A DNA stretch of 36,149 bases, taken from assembly GCA_015520485.1 (NCBI GenBank), contig WAPX01000008.1, positions 1 through 36,149 on the forward strand, in the 5' to 3' direction. Below are positions 16,460-23,997 of this stretch, in pieces (within the stretch, counting starts at the first letter, position 1; every line of letters starts with the position of its first letter). The DNA is from Archaeoglobaceae archaeon. Its GTDB lineage: Archaea; Halobacteriota; Archaeoglobi; Archaeoglobales; Archaeoglobaceae. The notes beneath the pieces are model-generated. The model was given only the letters and a program-made list of their open reading frames with translations, was not told the DNA's origin and did not search any database. The translations under genes and the position numbers were made by a program.

Positions 16460-17113
16460 GTGTTTGACCTTCACATTCACTCCATGTATTCAGATGGGGA
16501 GGGCAGTATTGAAACTATAGCCAGAAAGGCCAAGGAGAGAAACCTTGAGGTAATTGCAATAGCTGACCACTCCTCGGAACATCCGCTTGGCCTCGACAGG
16601 AGAAAGGCTAAGAGAAGAAAAAGCGAGATCGTCCCCTCTCAGGATAAGTACGGAATCAGAATTCTTGACGCTGTAGAATGTGGAATCGATGCTGAGGGTA
16701 ACATAACCATGCCTGAACACGAGTTCGAGCTTGTAATAGCATCAATCCACGAGTGCCTGCCTGCAGAGGAGTACTGCAAAAGAATAATCAGGTGCGTTAA
16801 AAACTGCGAGTTCAACGTTCTCGGGCATTACCGTTCCTCAATTTTCAACACGTACGATGAACCGTGCGAACTCGATCTGGAAGTTCTGGACGTTCTGAGA
16901 GAGAACGAAATAGCTCTTGAGTTTAACACAGCTCACAGAGCCCCACCTCCGGAAATACTGGATCTGCTTGGAAAGGAAGCTAAAAAACTCGTATACTCCG
17001 TTGGAAGCGACAGCCACTCCGTTTCGAGAGTGGGAGATGTCAAGTGGGCTTTCGAAACTTTAAACTCGAAGCTTGGCAGGTGGAAAAAATTAATCGAAAA
17101 ACTGGATGTTTAG
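16460..17113 (+). CDS. PHP-domain metal-dependent phosphoesterase
   Basis: The 217-residue product has the PHP signature: DLHIHSMYSDGEG at residues 3-15, AIADHSSEH near 37, ECGID near 73, a His in ASIHEC near 93, GHYRSS near 122 and GSDSHSVSRVG near 193. Such proteins bind a trinuclear metal site and hydrolyse phosphate esters such as histidinol phosphate or nucleotides. Histidinol phosphatase is possible, since hisI and hisB are nearby, but not shown. The GTG start at 16460 follows an AATATATATTTATAT box by about 25-30 bp. The second Nudix gene starts 5 nt after its stop. Confidence 0.85.
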   Translation: MFDLHIHSMYSDGEGSIETIARKAKERNLEVIAIADHSSEHPLGLDRRKAKRRKSEIVPSQDKYGIRILDAVECGIDAEGNITMPEHEFELVIASIHECLPAEEYCKRIIRCVKNCEFNVLGHYRSSIFNTYDEPCELDLEVLDVLRENEIALEFNTAHRAPPPEILDLLGKEAKKLVYSVGSDSHSVSRVGDVKWAFETLNSKLGRWKKLIEKLDV

Positions 17114-17118
17114 GTACC

Positions 17119-17532
17119 ATGAAGTGCATAACCTTAACTGTTGACGGGATAATACTGTATAAAGGGAAGATAGTCCTGATAAGGAGAAAAAACGAACCAT
17201 ACAGGGGTAAGCTCGCCCTACCCGGCGGTATAGTTGAGTACGGAGAGAGCGTTGAGGACGCTTTAGTCAGAGAGTTAAGAGAAGAAACCGGGCTGATCTG
17301 CAAGCCTGAGAAAATAGTTGGAGTTTTCTCCAGACCGGACAGAGACCCGAGAGGTCACTTCGTTTCCATATGCTTCCTCGCCACGCCAGAAGGGGGAAAG
17401 CTTAAAGCTGGAGACGACGCAGGTGATGTTGTTCTGGTTGACGTTGAGGAGGCTTTGAAGTTGGATCTCGCGTTTGATCATTCTGAAATGCTCAGGGAGG
17501 CGATGCAGAGTGGAATTCTGCCCGAAGTGTAA
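17119..17532 (+). CDS. Nudix hydrolase (second), ADP-ribose pyrophosphatase-like
   Basis: The 137-residue protein has a perfect Nudix box at about residues 35-57 (GGIVEYGESVEDALVRELREETGL). The segment VFSRPDRDPRGH resembles ADP-ribose pyrophosphatase-type members, in which VxSxPxRDPRGH-like loops occur. I chose the ATG at 17119 because it gives the normal N-terminal strand and starts 5 nt after the PHP gene. The 3' end overlaps the start of tfs by 23 bp, so PHP, Nudix and TFS look like one operon. ADP-ribose as substrate is inferred from the loop. Confidence 0.87.
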   Translation: MKCITLTVDGIILYKGKIVLIRRKNEPYRGKLALPGGIVEYGESVEDALVRELREETGLICKPEKIVGVFSRPDRDPRGHFVSICFLATPEGGKLKAGDDAGDVVLVDVEEALKLDLAFDHSEMLREAMQSGILPEV

Positions 17533-17827
17533 AAGTATAATGATATATCAGGGCGATAAGCTCGTCTGCAGGAAGTGCGGATACGAGATGAAAGCTGAGG
17601 AGGAGAGCGAAAAGACCGAGGTTGTGGTGGAAAAGAAGAACAGGGAGGAAGTTCCGGTGATAGAAGGGGAAAACCTGAAAACTCTGCCAACGACCAACGT
17701 TGTGTGCCCTGCGTGTGGGAACAGAGAAGCGTACTGGTGGTTGAGACAGCTCAGGGCTGCGGATGAGAGCGAGGTGAGGTTTTTCAGGTGCACAAAGTGC
17801 GGCAAAACGTGGAGGGAATACGATTAG
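17510..17827 (+). CDS. tfs: Transcription factor S (TFS), RNA polymerase cleavage factor
   Basis: The 105-residue protein has an N-terminal zinc ribbon (FCPKC ... CRKCGY), a charged linker and a C-terminal TFIIS-like ribbon (VCPACGNREAYWW ... RFFRCTKCGKTWREYD) with the catalytic AADE acidic loop. TFS stimulates RNA cleavage by backtracked RNA polymerase. I chose the GTG at 17510 because it gives the standard family length and N-terminus and follows GGGAGG by 10 nt; an upstream TTG would add a non-homologous stretch. Its first 23 bases lie inside the Nudix gene. Confidence 0.93.
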   Translation: MEFCPKCKSIMIYQGDKLVCRKCGYEMKAEEESEKTEVVVEKKNREEVPVIEGENLKTLPTTNVVCPACGNREAYWWLRQLRAADESEVRFFRCTKCGKTWREYD

Positions 17828-17897
17828 CGGAAAAGTATATATTCTATCTCTGCACGGCATGCATAGCTTATGCTGATCCTTTAGCGGGGGTTTAATC

Positions 17898-18356
17898 ATG
17901 GCGAGAATGCACGCAAGGAGAAGGGGAAGTTCAGGATCGAAGAGGATATACAGGGACTCTCCTCCGGAATGGGTTGAAATGAGTGCTGAAGACGTAAAGA
18001 AAAAGGTAGTGGAACTTTACTCGGAAGGATACGAACCGAGCATGATTGGAATGATTCTGAGAGACAGATACGGTATTCCTTCGGTCAGACAGGTTACCGG
18101 TAAAAGATTGCAGCAGATTCTAAGAGAAAGTGGAGTTGAAATGACTTTACCGGAGGATTTGAAAGCGCTTATAAAGAAGGCCATAAACCTCAGAAAGCAC
18201 ACGGCAGTTCACAGAAAGGATTATCACAACATCAGGGGACTGCAGTTGATTGAAGCCAAAATCTGGAGACTCTCAAATTACTACAAGGAGAAAGGGGTTC
18301 TGCCAAAGGACTGGAAGTACGATCCGGAGAAGTTAAGGATATTTCTATCAAAATAA
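17898..18356 (+). CDS. rps15: Small-subunit ribosomal protein uS15
   Basis: The 152-residue protein is the archaeal/eukaryotic form of S15 with the N-terminal extension (MARMHARRRGSSGSKR ... PPEWVEMSAEDV) and the conserved rRNA-binding core (LRKHTAVHRKDYHNIRGLQ). It binds 16S rRNA helix 22 early in assembly. GGGGG lies 8 nt before the ATG, and a TATA-like AAGTATATATTC is about 55 bp upstream, so this mRNA probably has a short leader. A T-rich stretch follows the stop. It is separated from tfs by 70 bp. Confidence 0.97.
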   Translation: MARMHARRRGSSGSKRIYRDSPPEWVEMSAEDVKKKVVELYSEGYEPSMIGMILRDRYGIPSVRQVTGKRLQQILRESGVEMTLPEDLKALIKKAINLRKHTAVHRKDYHNIRGLQLIEAKIWRLSNYYKEKGVLPKDWKYDPEKLRIFLSK

Positions 18357-18360
18357 CTCG

Positions 18361-18390
18361 GTTTTGGTTTTAATTTTTTAATATTTTTAA
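18361..18390 (+). terminator. T-rich transcription terminator after rps15
   Basis: Directly after the S15 stop there are several T runs (TTTT, TTTAA, TTTTTTAA, TTTTT) without a stem. Oligo-T tracts are the usual intrinsic termination signal in archaea. No gene shares this stretch. Confidence 0.45.
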
Positions 18391-18504
18391 CACTTGAAAG
18401 CGTCAAGTTAGCAATTTCAAAGTTTTTTAAACATTAACATTGGATTAAAGAAGATCGTATGAAGATGTACACTCAGTCGTCAGTTACAAAGTGCTCAGGA
18501 CAAG

Positions 18505-18513
18505 TTTTAAATA
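18505..18513 (+). promoter_or_regulatory. TATA-like box for tRNA-Lys
   Basis: TTTTAAATA is about 45 bp upstream of the tRNA 5' end, which would put the start of a precursor with a short 5' leader near 18535. It is the best box in this AT-rich gap. The position is inferred from spacing alone. Confidence 0.4.
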
Positions 18514-18554
18514 GCGAAACTCTCAGCAGAATTCTGCAGTAGTGTTTCGCAAAA

Positions 18555-18628
18555 GGGCCGGTAGCTTAGCCAGGAAGAGCAGCGGACTCTTAATCCGCCG
18601 GTCGGGGGTTCAAATCCCTCCCGGCCCG
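18555..18628 (+). tRNA. tRNA-Lys (anticodon CUU)
   Basis: A full cloverleaf can be folded. The acceptor stem GGGCCGG pairs with CCGGCCC, followed by discriminator G. The D stem is GCTT/GAGC, the anticodon stem GCGGA/TCCGC with loop CTCTTAA, and the T stem GGGGG/CCCTC (one G-U) with loop TTCAAAT. Positions 34-36 read CUU, decoding AAG lysine. No intron is present and CCA is not encoded. The next gene on the strand is a tRNA-thiolation enzyme, but its substrates normally carry U34, so this tRNA is not expected to be one of them. Confidence 0.97.
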
Positions 18629-18713
18629 CTAATCTGGATTCTTCTGGCAGCAACCCGAAAAGCTTAACCCGTTACCGGAAAACTCTTTTTAACTTCATCC
18701 ACAACCTCCTGCC

Positions 18714-19685
18714 GTGTCAAAAACTACGGGAGATACGGGAAGTACGGAATACCTGAGGTGCTCCCACTGCAGGAGGAGGGCAATATACTACCAGAGACAC
18801 TCAGGCAGACACCTCTGTAAAAAGCACTTTCTCTACGACTTCGAAAAGCGGGTGCGCTACGCCATAAAGAAGTACAGCATGGTGAAAAGTGGAGACAAGA
18901 TAGCAATAGCCTTAAGCGGTGGAAAGGACAGCGTAGCGTTAACCCACCTGCTCGTAAAGCTCTACGGTGAGAGAAAGGATCTGGAATTCTTCGCAATCAC
19001 GGTGGACGAGGGAATTGAAGGCTACAGACCTCCAACTGTAAAAATAGCAAAAAAGGTAACGAAAGAGCTTGGAATTGACCATGTCGTCGTCTCTTTCAGG
19101 GATAACTTTGGAATGACGCTTGACGAAATGGTAAAACTTGGAGACAAAAAACCATGCACTTACTGCGGCGTGTTCAGAAAGTACCTGCTGAACAGGACTG
19201 CGAGAGAGATGGGAGCAAACAAACTTGCTACCGCTCACAACCTCGACGATGAAACCCAGACGATACTTCTGAACTTCCTGCAATCTGACATAGAGAGGCT
19301 TGCCAGACTCGTGCCGCAAAGAGTTCAGAAAGGGCTGGTGATGAGGATAAAACCCTTCAGAGAGGTTTACGAAAAAGAGGTGCTGATTTACTGTCTGATA
19401 AACTCTCTGCCTGTGGACATGAACGAGTGCCCGTACAGCCACTTTCCTGTGAGAGCAATGGTGAGAGACTTTCTCTACGAATTCGAAAACGCCTATCCGG
19501 GAAGAAAGTACTCCGTAATGAGGAGTTTCGAAACGCTAATCCCGTGCCTGAAGGAAATGTTTCCCCAGATAGACCTGAAAGAGTGCGAGAGGTGTGGAGA
19601 ACCAACTCCCTCCAGAATATGTCAGGCGTGCCTGCTCTTAGAGGAACTGAAAGAAGCCAGAAAAGTCAGGAACGCAAATCACTAA
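18714..19685 (+). CDS. ncs6: tRNA 2-thiolation protein, Ncs6/TtuA/TtcA family
   Basis: The 323-residue protein has an N-terminal Cys/His zinc site (CSHCRR ... HLCKKHF), the PP-loop ALSGGKDSVAL near residue 66, the catalytic region KPCTYCGVFRKY near 142 with its CxxC, ATAHNLDDETQT near 165 and a C-terminal zinc ribbon (CERCGEPTPSRICQAC). It adenylates a tRNA uridine and inserts sulfur, at U34 (NcsA type) or U54 (TtuA type); I cannot decide which. The start is a GTG at 18714 without a clear ribosome site; CTTTTTAAC about 25-30 bp upstream suggests leaderless transcription. Confidence 0.9.
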   Translation: MSKTTGDTGSTEYLRCSHCRRRAIYYQRHSGRHLCKKHFLYDFEKRVRYAIKKYSMVKSGDKIAIALSGGKDSVALTHLLVKLYGERKDLEFFAITVDEGIEGYRPPTVKIAKKVTKELGIDHVVVSFRDNFGMTLDEMVKLGDKKPCTYCGVFRKYLLNRTAREMGANKLATAHNLDDETQTILLNFLQSDIERLARLVPQRVQKGLVMRIKPFREVYEKEVLIYCLINSLPVDMNECPYSHFPVRAMVRDFLYEFENAYPGRKYSVMRSFETLIPCLKEMFPQIDLKECERCGEPTPSRICQACLLLEELKEARKVRNANH

Positions 19686-19690
19686 CGGCA

Positions 19691-20803
19691 TCAAGGGTTC
19701 CAGTTGCTGACTTTAACGCTCTTTCTGGCTATTTTCAGTATAGAAACTCTAATCAGAGCAACGAAGGAAATTATGAGCCAGGCTGGAGAGTAGAAGAAGT
19801 AAAAAACCGGCAGGAGTGCGTAGTTTATACTCCACTTCAGTTTTCTGGCCGTAAATACCTCCACTGCAACCCAGACGATAAAGGTTACAATTCCCACGAT
19901 TGCGTTTTTTAGCATCCTCTCCTGAAATAGTAAAAACAGAACGAAAAAGAGAATTTTCGGCGGTAAAGCCAGAATTAATGGCAGTATGAAGTAAATTATC
20001 TTTGTCAGTATGCTACCGCTCATGAGGTCGTTCAGAGTGAAAGCCACGATTGCCGGGAATATTAAGTACAGAGCCGGTATCCACAGTACAGGTTTTTTTA
20101 TCAGCTCCGGTAAACAGTTGAGCAGTGCCTGAGCTCCACCCGTAGCCCACCTCTCCCTCTGGATAATCCACTCTCTGAAAGTTCCGGGACTTTTAGTTTC
20201 TGCTCTCCCAGCAGTTCCAAAACTGAAACCGCTCAATCCGAGCCTCAATCCCAGATCGGTGTCTTCGTTAACGACGTTTCTGAACCCGTTCAGGGAAAAA
20301 AACACGTCCTTTCTTATTGCGAAAGCTGCTCCGTTAATACCCAGACAGGATTTCAGCTTTTCAGACAGCTTTGCCACTGCAAACATGTTCAGGTAGTCTA
20401 TGTTTACGAGTTTTTCGAGTACGTTTTTTCCGTTGATTTCCTTTCTTATCTCAACGGCATCGTAGCTCTCCAGAGCTCTGACTATGTCCTCTATTTTTGA
20501 GAGCAGTTTTGTATCGGAGTCTATGAAAAGCAAATACCTGCCCTCCGCAATATTTGCAGCGTCGTTCAAAGCCCTCCACTTGCCCCTTCTCCTGTAACTG
20601 AGGCTGACTCTGAAGGAGTACTTTCTTAGCAGGAACTCAAGAGTTGGATCAGGCTCGTCTGCAGCAACAATAAATTCACATTTTACCCTACTTCTTTTAA
20701 GCCTCAGGTAATTGTCTTCTATGTGTCCTGCATTCCTGTAAGCAGCGAATATTACAGACACTTCAGGTTTTTCGAGCCTGAATTCGCTTTCGCTTTTTTG
20801 CAC
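19691..20803 (-). CDS. Membrane-anchored glycosyltransferase family 2
   Basis: The 370-residue protein begins with a GT-A domain: VSVIFAAYRNAGH near residue 14, the DxD-type DSDTKLL near 96, ING(A)AFAIRKDVF near 157, EDTDLGLRLG near 180 and QRERWATGG near 215, which is the processive Q-x-x-R-W motif. About four to five membrane helices follow (from about 245 to the end). This layout resembles synthases of surface polysaccharide or glycolipid. The GTG at 20803 follows a TTTTTTTATAATATC box by about 25-30 bp. The 3' end faces ncs6 with 5 bp between. Confidence 0.87.
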   Translation of the reverse strand: MQKSESEFRLEKPEVSVIFAAYRNAGHIEDNYLRLKRSRVKCEFIVAADEPDPTLEFLLRKYSFRVSLSYRRRGKWRALNDAANIAEGRYLLFIDSDTKLLSKIEDIVRALESYDAVEIRKEINGKNVLEKLVNIDYLNMFAVAKLSEKLKSCLGINGAAFAIRKDVFFSLNGFRNVVNEDTDLGLRLGLSGFSFGTAGRAETKSPGTFREWIIQRERWATGGAQALLNCLPELIKKPVLWIPALYLIFPAIVAFTLNDLMSGSILTKIIYFILPLILALPPKILFFVLFLLFQERMLKNAIVGIVTFIVWVAVEVFTARKLKWSINYALLPVFYFFYSPAWLIISFVALIRVSILKIARKSVKVSNWNP

Positions 20804-20839
20804 GGGAAGCGTACTGGAGATATTATAAAAAAAGTTTGG

Positions 20840-21916
20840 TTATTTTGTAGGAGTTGCTTTCATTACCATTAAGGCAAAGACAGCTATCAGCACGGCACCT
20901 ATTATCGAGTAGAGCAGGTACTGCAGGGAAGAGTACTTAAGGTTTATCTCTGAAGCGGTGGAAAGTATGAAAACGCTCGCACCCCACAGCACGAGTCCAG
21001 CAGCGATGAGCATGAATGGAATCATCACCTGCTTTTTAACGGGCTTTCTTTCAACTAAGTTATCGAATACCTTTCCAAGAGCTGCTGCTATTCCCCCGGA
21101 AACTATCCACCAGACGGAACCGTATATAAACGCCGTAACGAGAACTATTAAGCCAGGAACTGTTTTGCTGTTGTACAGACTCCAGACCATATTTATTCCC
21201 TGAACTGAACCGATCAGTATGAGAATTGACGAAACAACGTAAGCTACGAAAGATAACCTCCCCTCGAGCAGAGCCTTTTTGAGCGTTGAGAAGTACTCCT
21301 CAACTACATCCTCAAAACCGTAGGCTTTTATCAGAAAGTAAAAACCTACAGTGAGTATAATTGCACCCATCCCCCACTCAGGATAACGTGCCAGGAGGAA
21401 CACGGAGTAAACTATGAAAATGATTCCGAGGGGGGTTAACGTCATTCTGGCTATTTTCGGATCATCAAGCATCTTTTTTATCAGGAAGTACGTGCCTTCA
21501 AGCGTTCTGCTCTGCCTGACGATTATTCTGTTGACAGCATCTATCTTGAAGCGACTCGATATGAGGGGCATTATGTACTCGTCCTCTCCACCATCGCTTA
21601 CGACCACAGCTTTCTTGGCTTTCAGGTTATCCTTCAGCCAGTCAAGCTGTTCGGCTATTTTTGAGTCCGAGATCACTCCAACTCTCTCATCACCACAAAC
21701 TGTAACAACTTCCACGCTCTCTCCTGACTCTTTCAGCATGTCGTAAACCTTAACGGCGCCGAACATCGTGTTTACGTCGGATTCCTCGGGATCAGCCAGG
21801 GCTAATTTTACGGCTGCTTCAATATTGGCTCTCCTGCCGATAACAGGAGACTGTATACCGGTTTTCCTGCCGAGGTCGTCGTCTCTGTCAACTGCAATCA
21901 CGAGTTTTTCGGGCAT
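20840..21916 (-). CDS. DUF373 family membrane protein
   Basis: The 358-residue protein has a soluble N-terminal half (VIAVDRDDDLGRKTG, ESDVNTMFGAVKVYDML, VVTVCGDERVGVISDSKIAEQLD, VVVSDGGEDEYIMPLI) and about six membrane helices in the C-terminal half. This is the pattern of the archaeal DUF373/COG2237 family. Function is not known; the aspartate-rich N-terminus may bind metal or nucleotide. The ATG at 21916 lies about 28 bp from a TTTATATAATC box and has no ribosome site, so it is probably leaderless. It sits 36 bp before the glycosyltransferase start on the same strand. Confidence 0.9.
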   Translation of the reverse strand: MPEKLVIAVDRDDDLGRKTGIQSPVIGRRANIEAAVKLALADPEESDVNTMFGAVKVYDMLKESGESVEVVTVCGDERVGVISDSKIAEQLDWLKDNLKAKKAVVVSDGGEDEYIMPLISSRFKIDAVNRIIVRQSRTLEGTYFLIKKMLDDPKIARMTLTPLGIIFIVYSVFLLARYPEWGMGAIILTVGFYFLIKAYGFEDVVEEYFSTLKKALLEGRLSFVAYVVSSILILIGSVQGINMVWSLYNSKTVPGLIVLVTAFIYGSVWWIVSGGIAAALGKVFDNLVERKPVKKQVMIPFMLIAAGLVLWGASVFILSTASEINLKYSSLQYLLYSIIGAVLIAVFALMVMKATPTK

Positions 21917-21939
21917 CCAGAAAACACTGTTACTGAGGA

Positions 21940-21948
21940 TTATATAAA
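21940..21948. promoter_or_regulatory. TATA-like box between divergent DUF373 and NSUN genes
   Basis: TTATATAAA is centred about 28 bp before the DUF373 ATG. It is near-palindromic and on the other strand would start transcription near 21970, shortly before the ATG at 21993 of the methyltransferase. It may serve both genes. Inferred from spacing. Confidence 0.45.
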
Positions 21949-21992
21949 ATTACTCAAGTGTGAACGTTTTTGTAAACGGTTGTAAACATTCG

Positions 21993-23054
21993 ATGCGCTC
22001 AATGCTGACAGATACAGGTGTTTCGAGGGCTAAGTTTATGACCTCCCGGGATGAAAGCAGTTTAATGGTGGAAAGCGAAACAGAAGAAAGAACGGATAAA
22101 ACAGAATTCAGGAAAGAATTCGAAAATCCGAGGGAGCTGTTCAAAAACCTGAACGAACAGTTCTACAGGAGGTACTCAGAGGTAGATGACAGCGACGAGT
22201 TCTGGGAGTACATGGCAAAACCGCTGAGACAGAGTGTAAGAATCAACACCCTGAAAGGCGAGCTCAAAGACGTACTCAACTTGCTGAAGGAAAACTACGG
22301 AGACGTATTTACACCAGTTCCGTGGTGTAGGGAGGGTTACTTTGTCGGAGATGAAGTCAGCATTTCAGGATCATCCATCGAACACCAGCTCGGTCTGATA
22401 TTTTTTCAGGAAGCGTCATCCATGATACCCTCGGTCGTTTTAGGGGTTAAAGCTGAAAGCAGCATTCTCGACGTGGCTGCCGCTCCCGGTGCAAAAACGA
22501 CTCAAATAGCTCAGTATGTTGAAAACGACGCTCTGATAGTTGCTAACGACGTCAAGTATTCGAGGATAAACATACTCATATCCAACCTTCAGAGGTGCTC
22601 GGCAATAGCTCACGTAACGATGTGCGATGGTAGAAGGTTTAGAAAGTACCCAGAGGTTTTCGATTACGTTCTGCTCGACGCCCCGTGCAGCAATGTTGGA
22701 ATGGCGAGAAAAAATTACAGGTACGCAAAGGTGTGGAGTCTGAGAGAAGTTCAGTCCCTGTCAAAACTTCAGAAACAGCTCATACTTGCAGCCTATGAAA
22801 CACTTAAAAGAGGGGGGACTCTCGTTTACTCGACCTGCACTCTCGACCCGTTAGAGAACGAGGAGGTCGTTGACCACCTACTTTCCAATACGGATGCCGA
22901 AGTTGAGAAAGTCAGAGTTGCGAAAGGTGTCAAACCGGTAACGGAGTTCGAGGGCAGAGAATACACTGACGAAGTGAAAAAGTGCCTGAGAATACACCCG
23001 CAGTGCAACGATACTGAGGGGTTTTTCGTCGCAAAAATAGTAAAGCCGCTGTAA
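21993..23054 (+). CDS. RNA (cytosine-5) methyltransferase, NSUN/RsmB-F family
   Basis: The product carries the m5C RNA methyltransferase motifs: KPLRQSVRINTLK, ILDVAAAPGAKTTQIA (SAM site), IVANDVKYSR, the LLDAPCSNVGMARK loop with the motif IV Cys and YSTCTLDPLENEEVV with the motif VI catalytic Cys. The usual Gly after PCS is Asn here. Starts are uncertain: the ATG at 21993 is the first after the predicted transcription start, while ATGs at 22002, 22038 and 22065 and a GTG at 21960 are also in frame. The family core begins only near 22125. The next gene encodes the PUA-like domain often fused to this enzyme. The target, tRNA or rRNA, cannot be read. Confidence 0.9.
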   Translation: MRSMLTDTGVSRAKFMTSRDESSLMVESETEERTDKTEFRKEFENPRELFKNLNEQFYRRYSEVDDSDEFWEYMAKPLRQSVRINTLKGELKDVLNLLKENYGDVFTPVPWCREGYFVGDEVSISGSSIEHQLGLIFFQEASSMIPSVVLGVKAESSILDVAAAPGAKTTQIAQYVENDALIVANDVKYSRINILISNLQRCSAIAHVTMCDGRRFRKYPEVFDYVLLDAPCSNVGMARKNYRYAKVWSLREVQSLSKLQKQLILAAYETLKRGGTLVYSTCTLDPLENEEVVDHLLSNTDAEVEKVRVAKGVKPVTEFEGREYTDEVKKCLRIHPQCNDTEGFFVAKIVKPL

Positions 23055-23063
23055 GGTGGTTTG

Positions 23064-23504
23064 GTGAAATTCAGGCGGGACGTAACGAAGTACGTTAAAG
23101 AGAAGCTCAAAGAGCAGTTTGAAGTTGAGGTAGAGCTGAAATTCTACGAGGGTGGAAAGGGAAAGATCTACGCGTATAAGTATGAATTGCCGGACTTCCT
23201 GAAAAAGTACCTCGTTCAGTCCGGAATTTATTTTGGCAGAATCGAGAGAGACGGCGTAAGGCTGAGTCTGGACGGCTGCGCTCTGATAAAGAGTGCGGAG
23301 AGGTGCACTGCTGAGCTGAGCGACGGCGAAGCGTTGAGCTGGATGGCCGGAGAGGATATAGAGGCTGATGAGTCAAAACTCAAAGGGTGTCGCTACGTTC
23401 TGCTCAGGTGGAGAAAATTTTCCGTAGGATGCGGAAAAGCAGCAGGAAATGGAAGGATAAAAAACTTTGTACCCAAAAACAGAAGAGTTGAGGCAAAGTA
23501 TTAA
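23064..23504 (+). CDS. NOL1/NOP2/RsmF-associated PUA-like RNA-binding protein (COG3270 type)
   Basis: The 146-residue protein contains the segments RLSLDGCALI near residue 68, LSWMAGEDIEAD near 90, YVLLRWRKFSVGCGKA near 111 and GRIKNFVPKNRRVEA near the end. These match the small archaeal proteins equivalent to the C-terminal PUA-like part of RsmF/NOL1. It probably helps the methyltransferase encoded 9 nt upstream to grip RNA. The GTG at 23064 follows AAGGTGGT; the TTG just before it overlaps that site. Operon membership is clear, the physical interaction is inference. Confidence 0.82.
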   Translation: MKFRRDVTKYVKEKLKEQFEVEVELKFYEGGKGKIYAYKYELPDFLKKYLVQSGIYFGRIERDGVRLSLDGCALIKSAERCTAELSDGEALSWMAGEDIEADESKLKGCRYVLLRWRKFSVGCGKAAGNGRIKNFVPKNRRVEAKY

Positions 23505-23531
23505 TACTCCTCACTTTTAGTTTCAACATAT

Positions 23532-23972
23532 ATGGGACTTGTTGCTGAAGTGTTTGGAGTTTACGCAGCACCCGGTGTTTTTGGCATTACACCTGTTGTT
23601 GTTTTAAGGGCTGAAGATGGAAGAATACTCCCGATATACATAGGTATTTCAGAGGCTGTTGCCATTCACTCGGCGTTGAAGAACGAAATACCTCCACGCC
23701 CCATGACTCACGACCTGCTCGTGGAGGTGATAAGAAGACTGGATGCAAAGGTTGAGAAAATAGTTATCGACGATCTCGTTGACAACACTTTTTACGCCCG
23801 TCTGATTTTGAGAAGAGGGGACAGAGAAATCGAAATAGATGCGAGGCCGAGCGATAGCATAGCTGTGGCAGTCAGGCTGGGAGCCCCGATATATATAGAC
23901 GAGAGCGTGCTGGATGAAGCTTATAAAGATGAACTGCCCGACGACTTTGTGGACTTCGATCAGGTAATTTAA
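23532..23972 (+). CDS. Bifunctional nuclease family protein (DUF151)
   Basis: The 146-residue protein matches the DUF151/BFN domain: VVVLRAEDGRILPIYIGISEAVAI near residue 22, PRPMTHDLLVEVIRRL near 55, NTFYARLILRR near 85 and DARPSDSIAVAVRLGAPIYIDESVL near 102. Related plant proteins are reported as DNases/RNases, and bacterial ones have uncertain roles. The archaeal role is unknown. It starts 27 bp after the PUA-like gene and ends 25 bp before the CBS gene, so it may belong to one transcription unit. Confidence 0.9.
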   Translation: MGLVAEVFGVYAAPGVFGITPVVVLRAEDGRILPIYIGISEAVAIHSALKNEIPPRPMTHDLLVEVIRRLDAKVEKIVIDDLVDNTFYARLILRRGDREIEIDARPSDSIAVAVRLGAPIYIDESVLDEAYKDELPDDFVDFDQVI

Positions 23973-23997
23973 ACGGTAATTTGAGGAGGTGGTGAAC

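Noticed and set aside
18470-18530. Possible C/D box guide RNA (ATGAAGA ... GTCAG) before tRNA-Lys
   Set aside because: The C box has a mismatch and no proper D box (CTGA) or C'/D' pair is placed correctly; the TATA box for the tRNA explains the region better.
18648-18670. GCAGCAACCCGAAAAGCTTAA shared with the region near 28733
   Set aside because: The match is short and both copies sit in promoter regions, so a common BRE/TATA-like sequence is enough to explain it.
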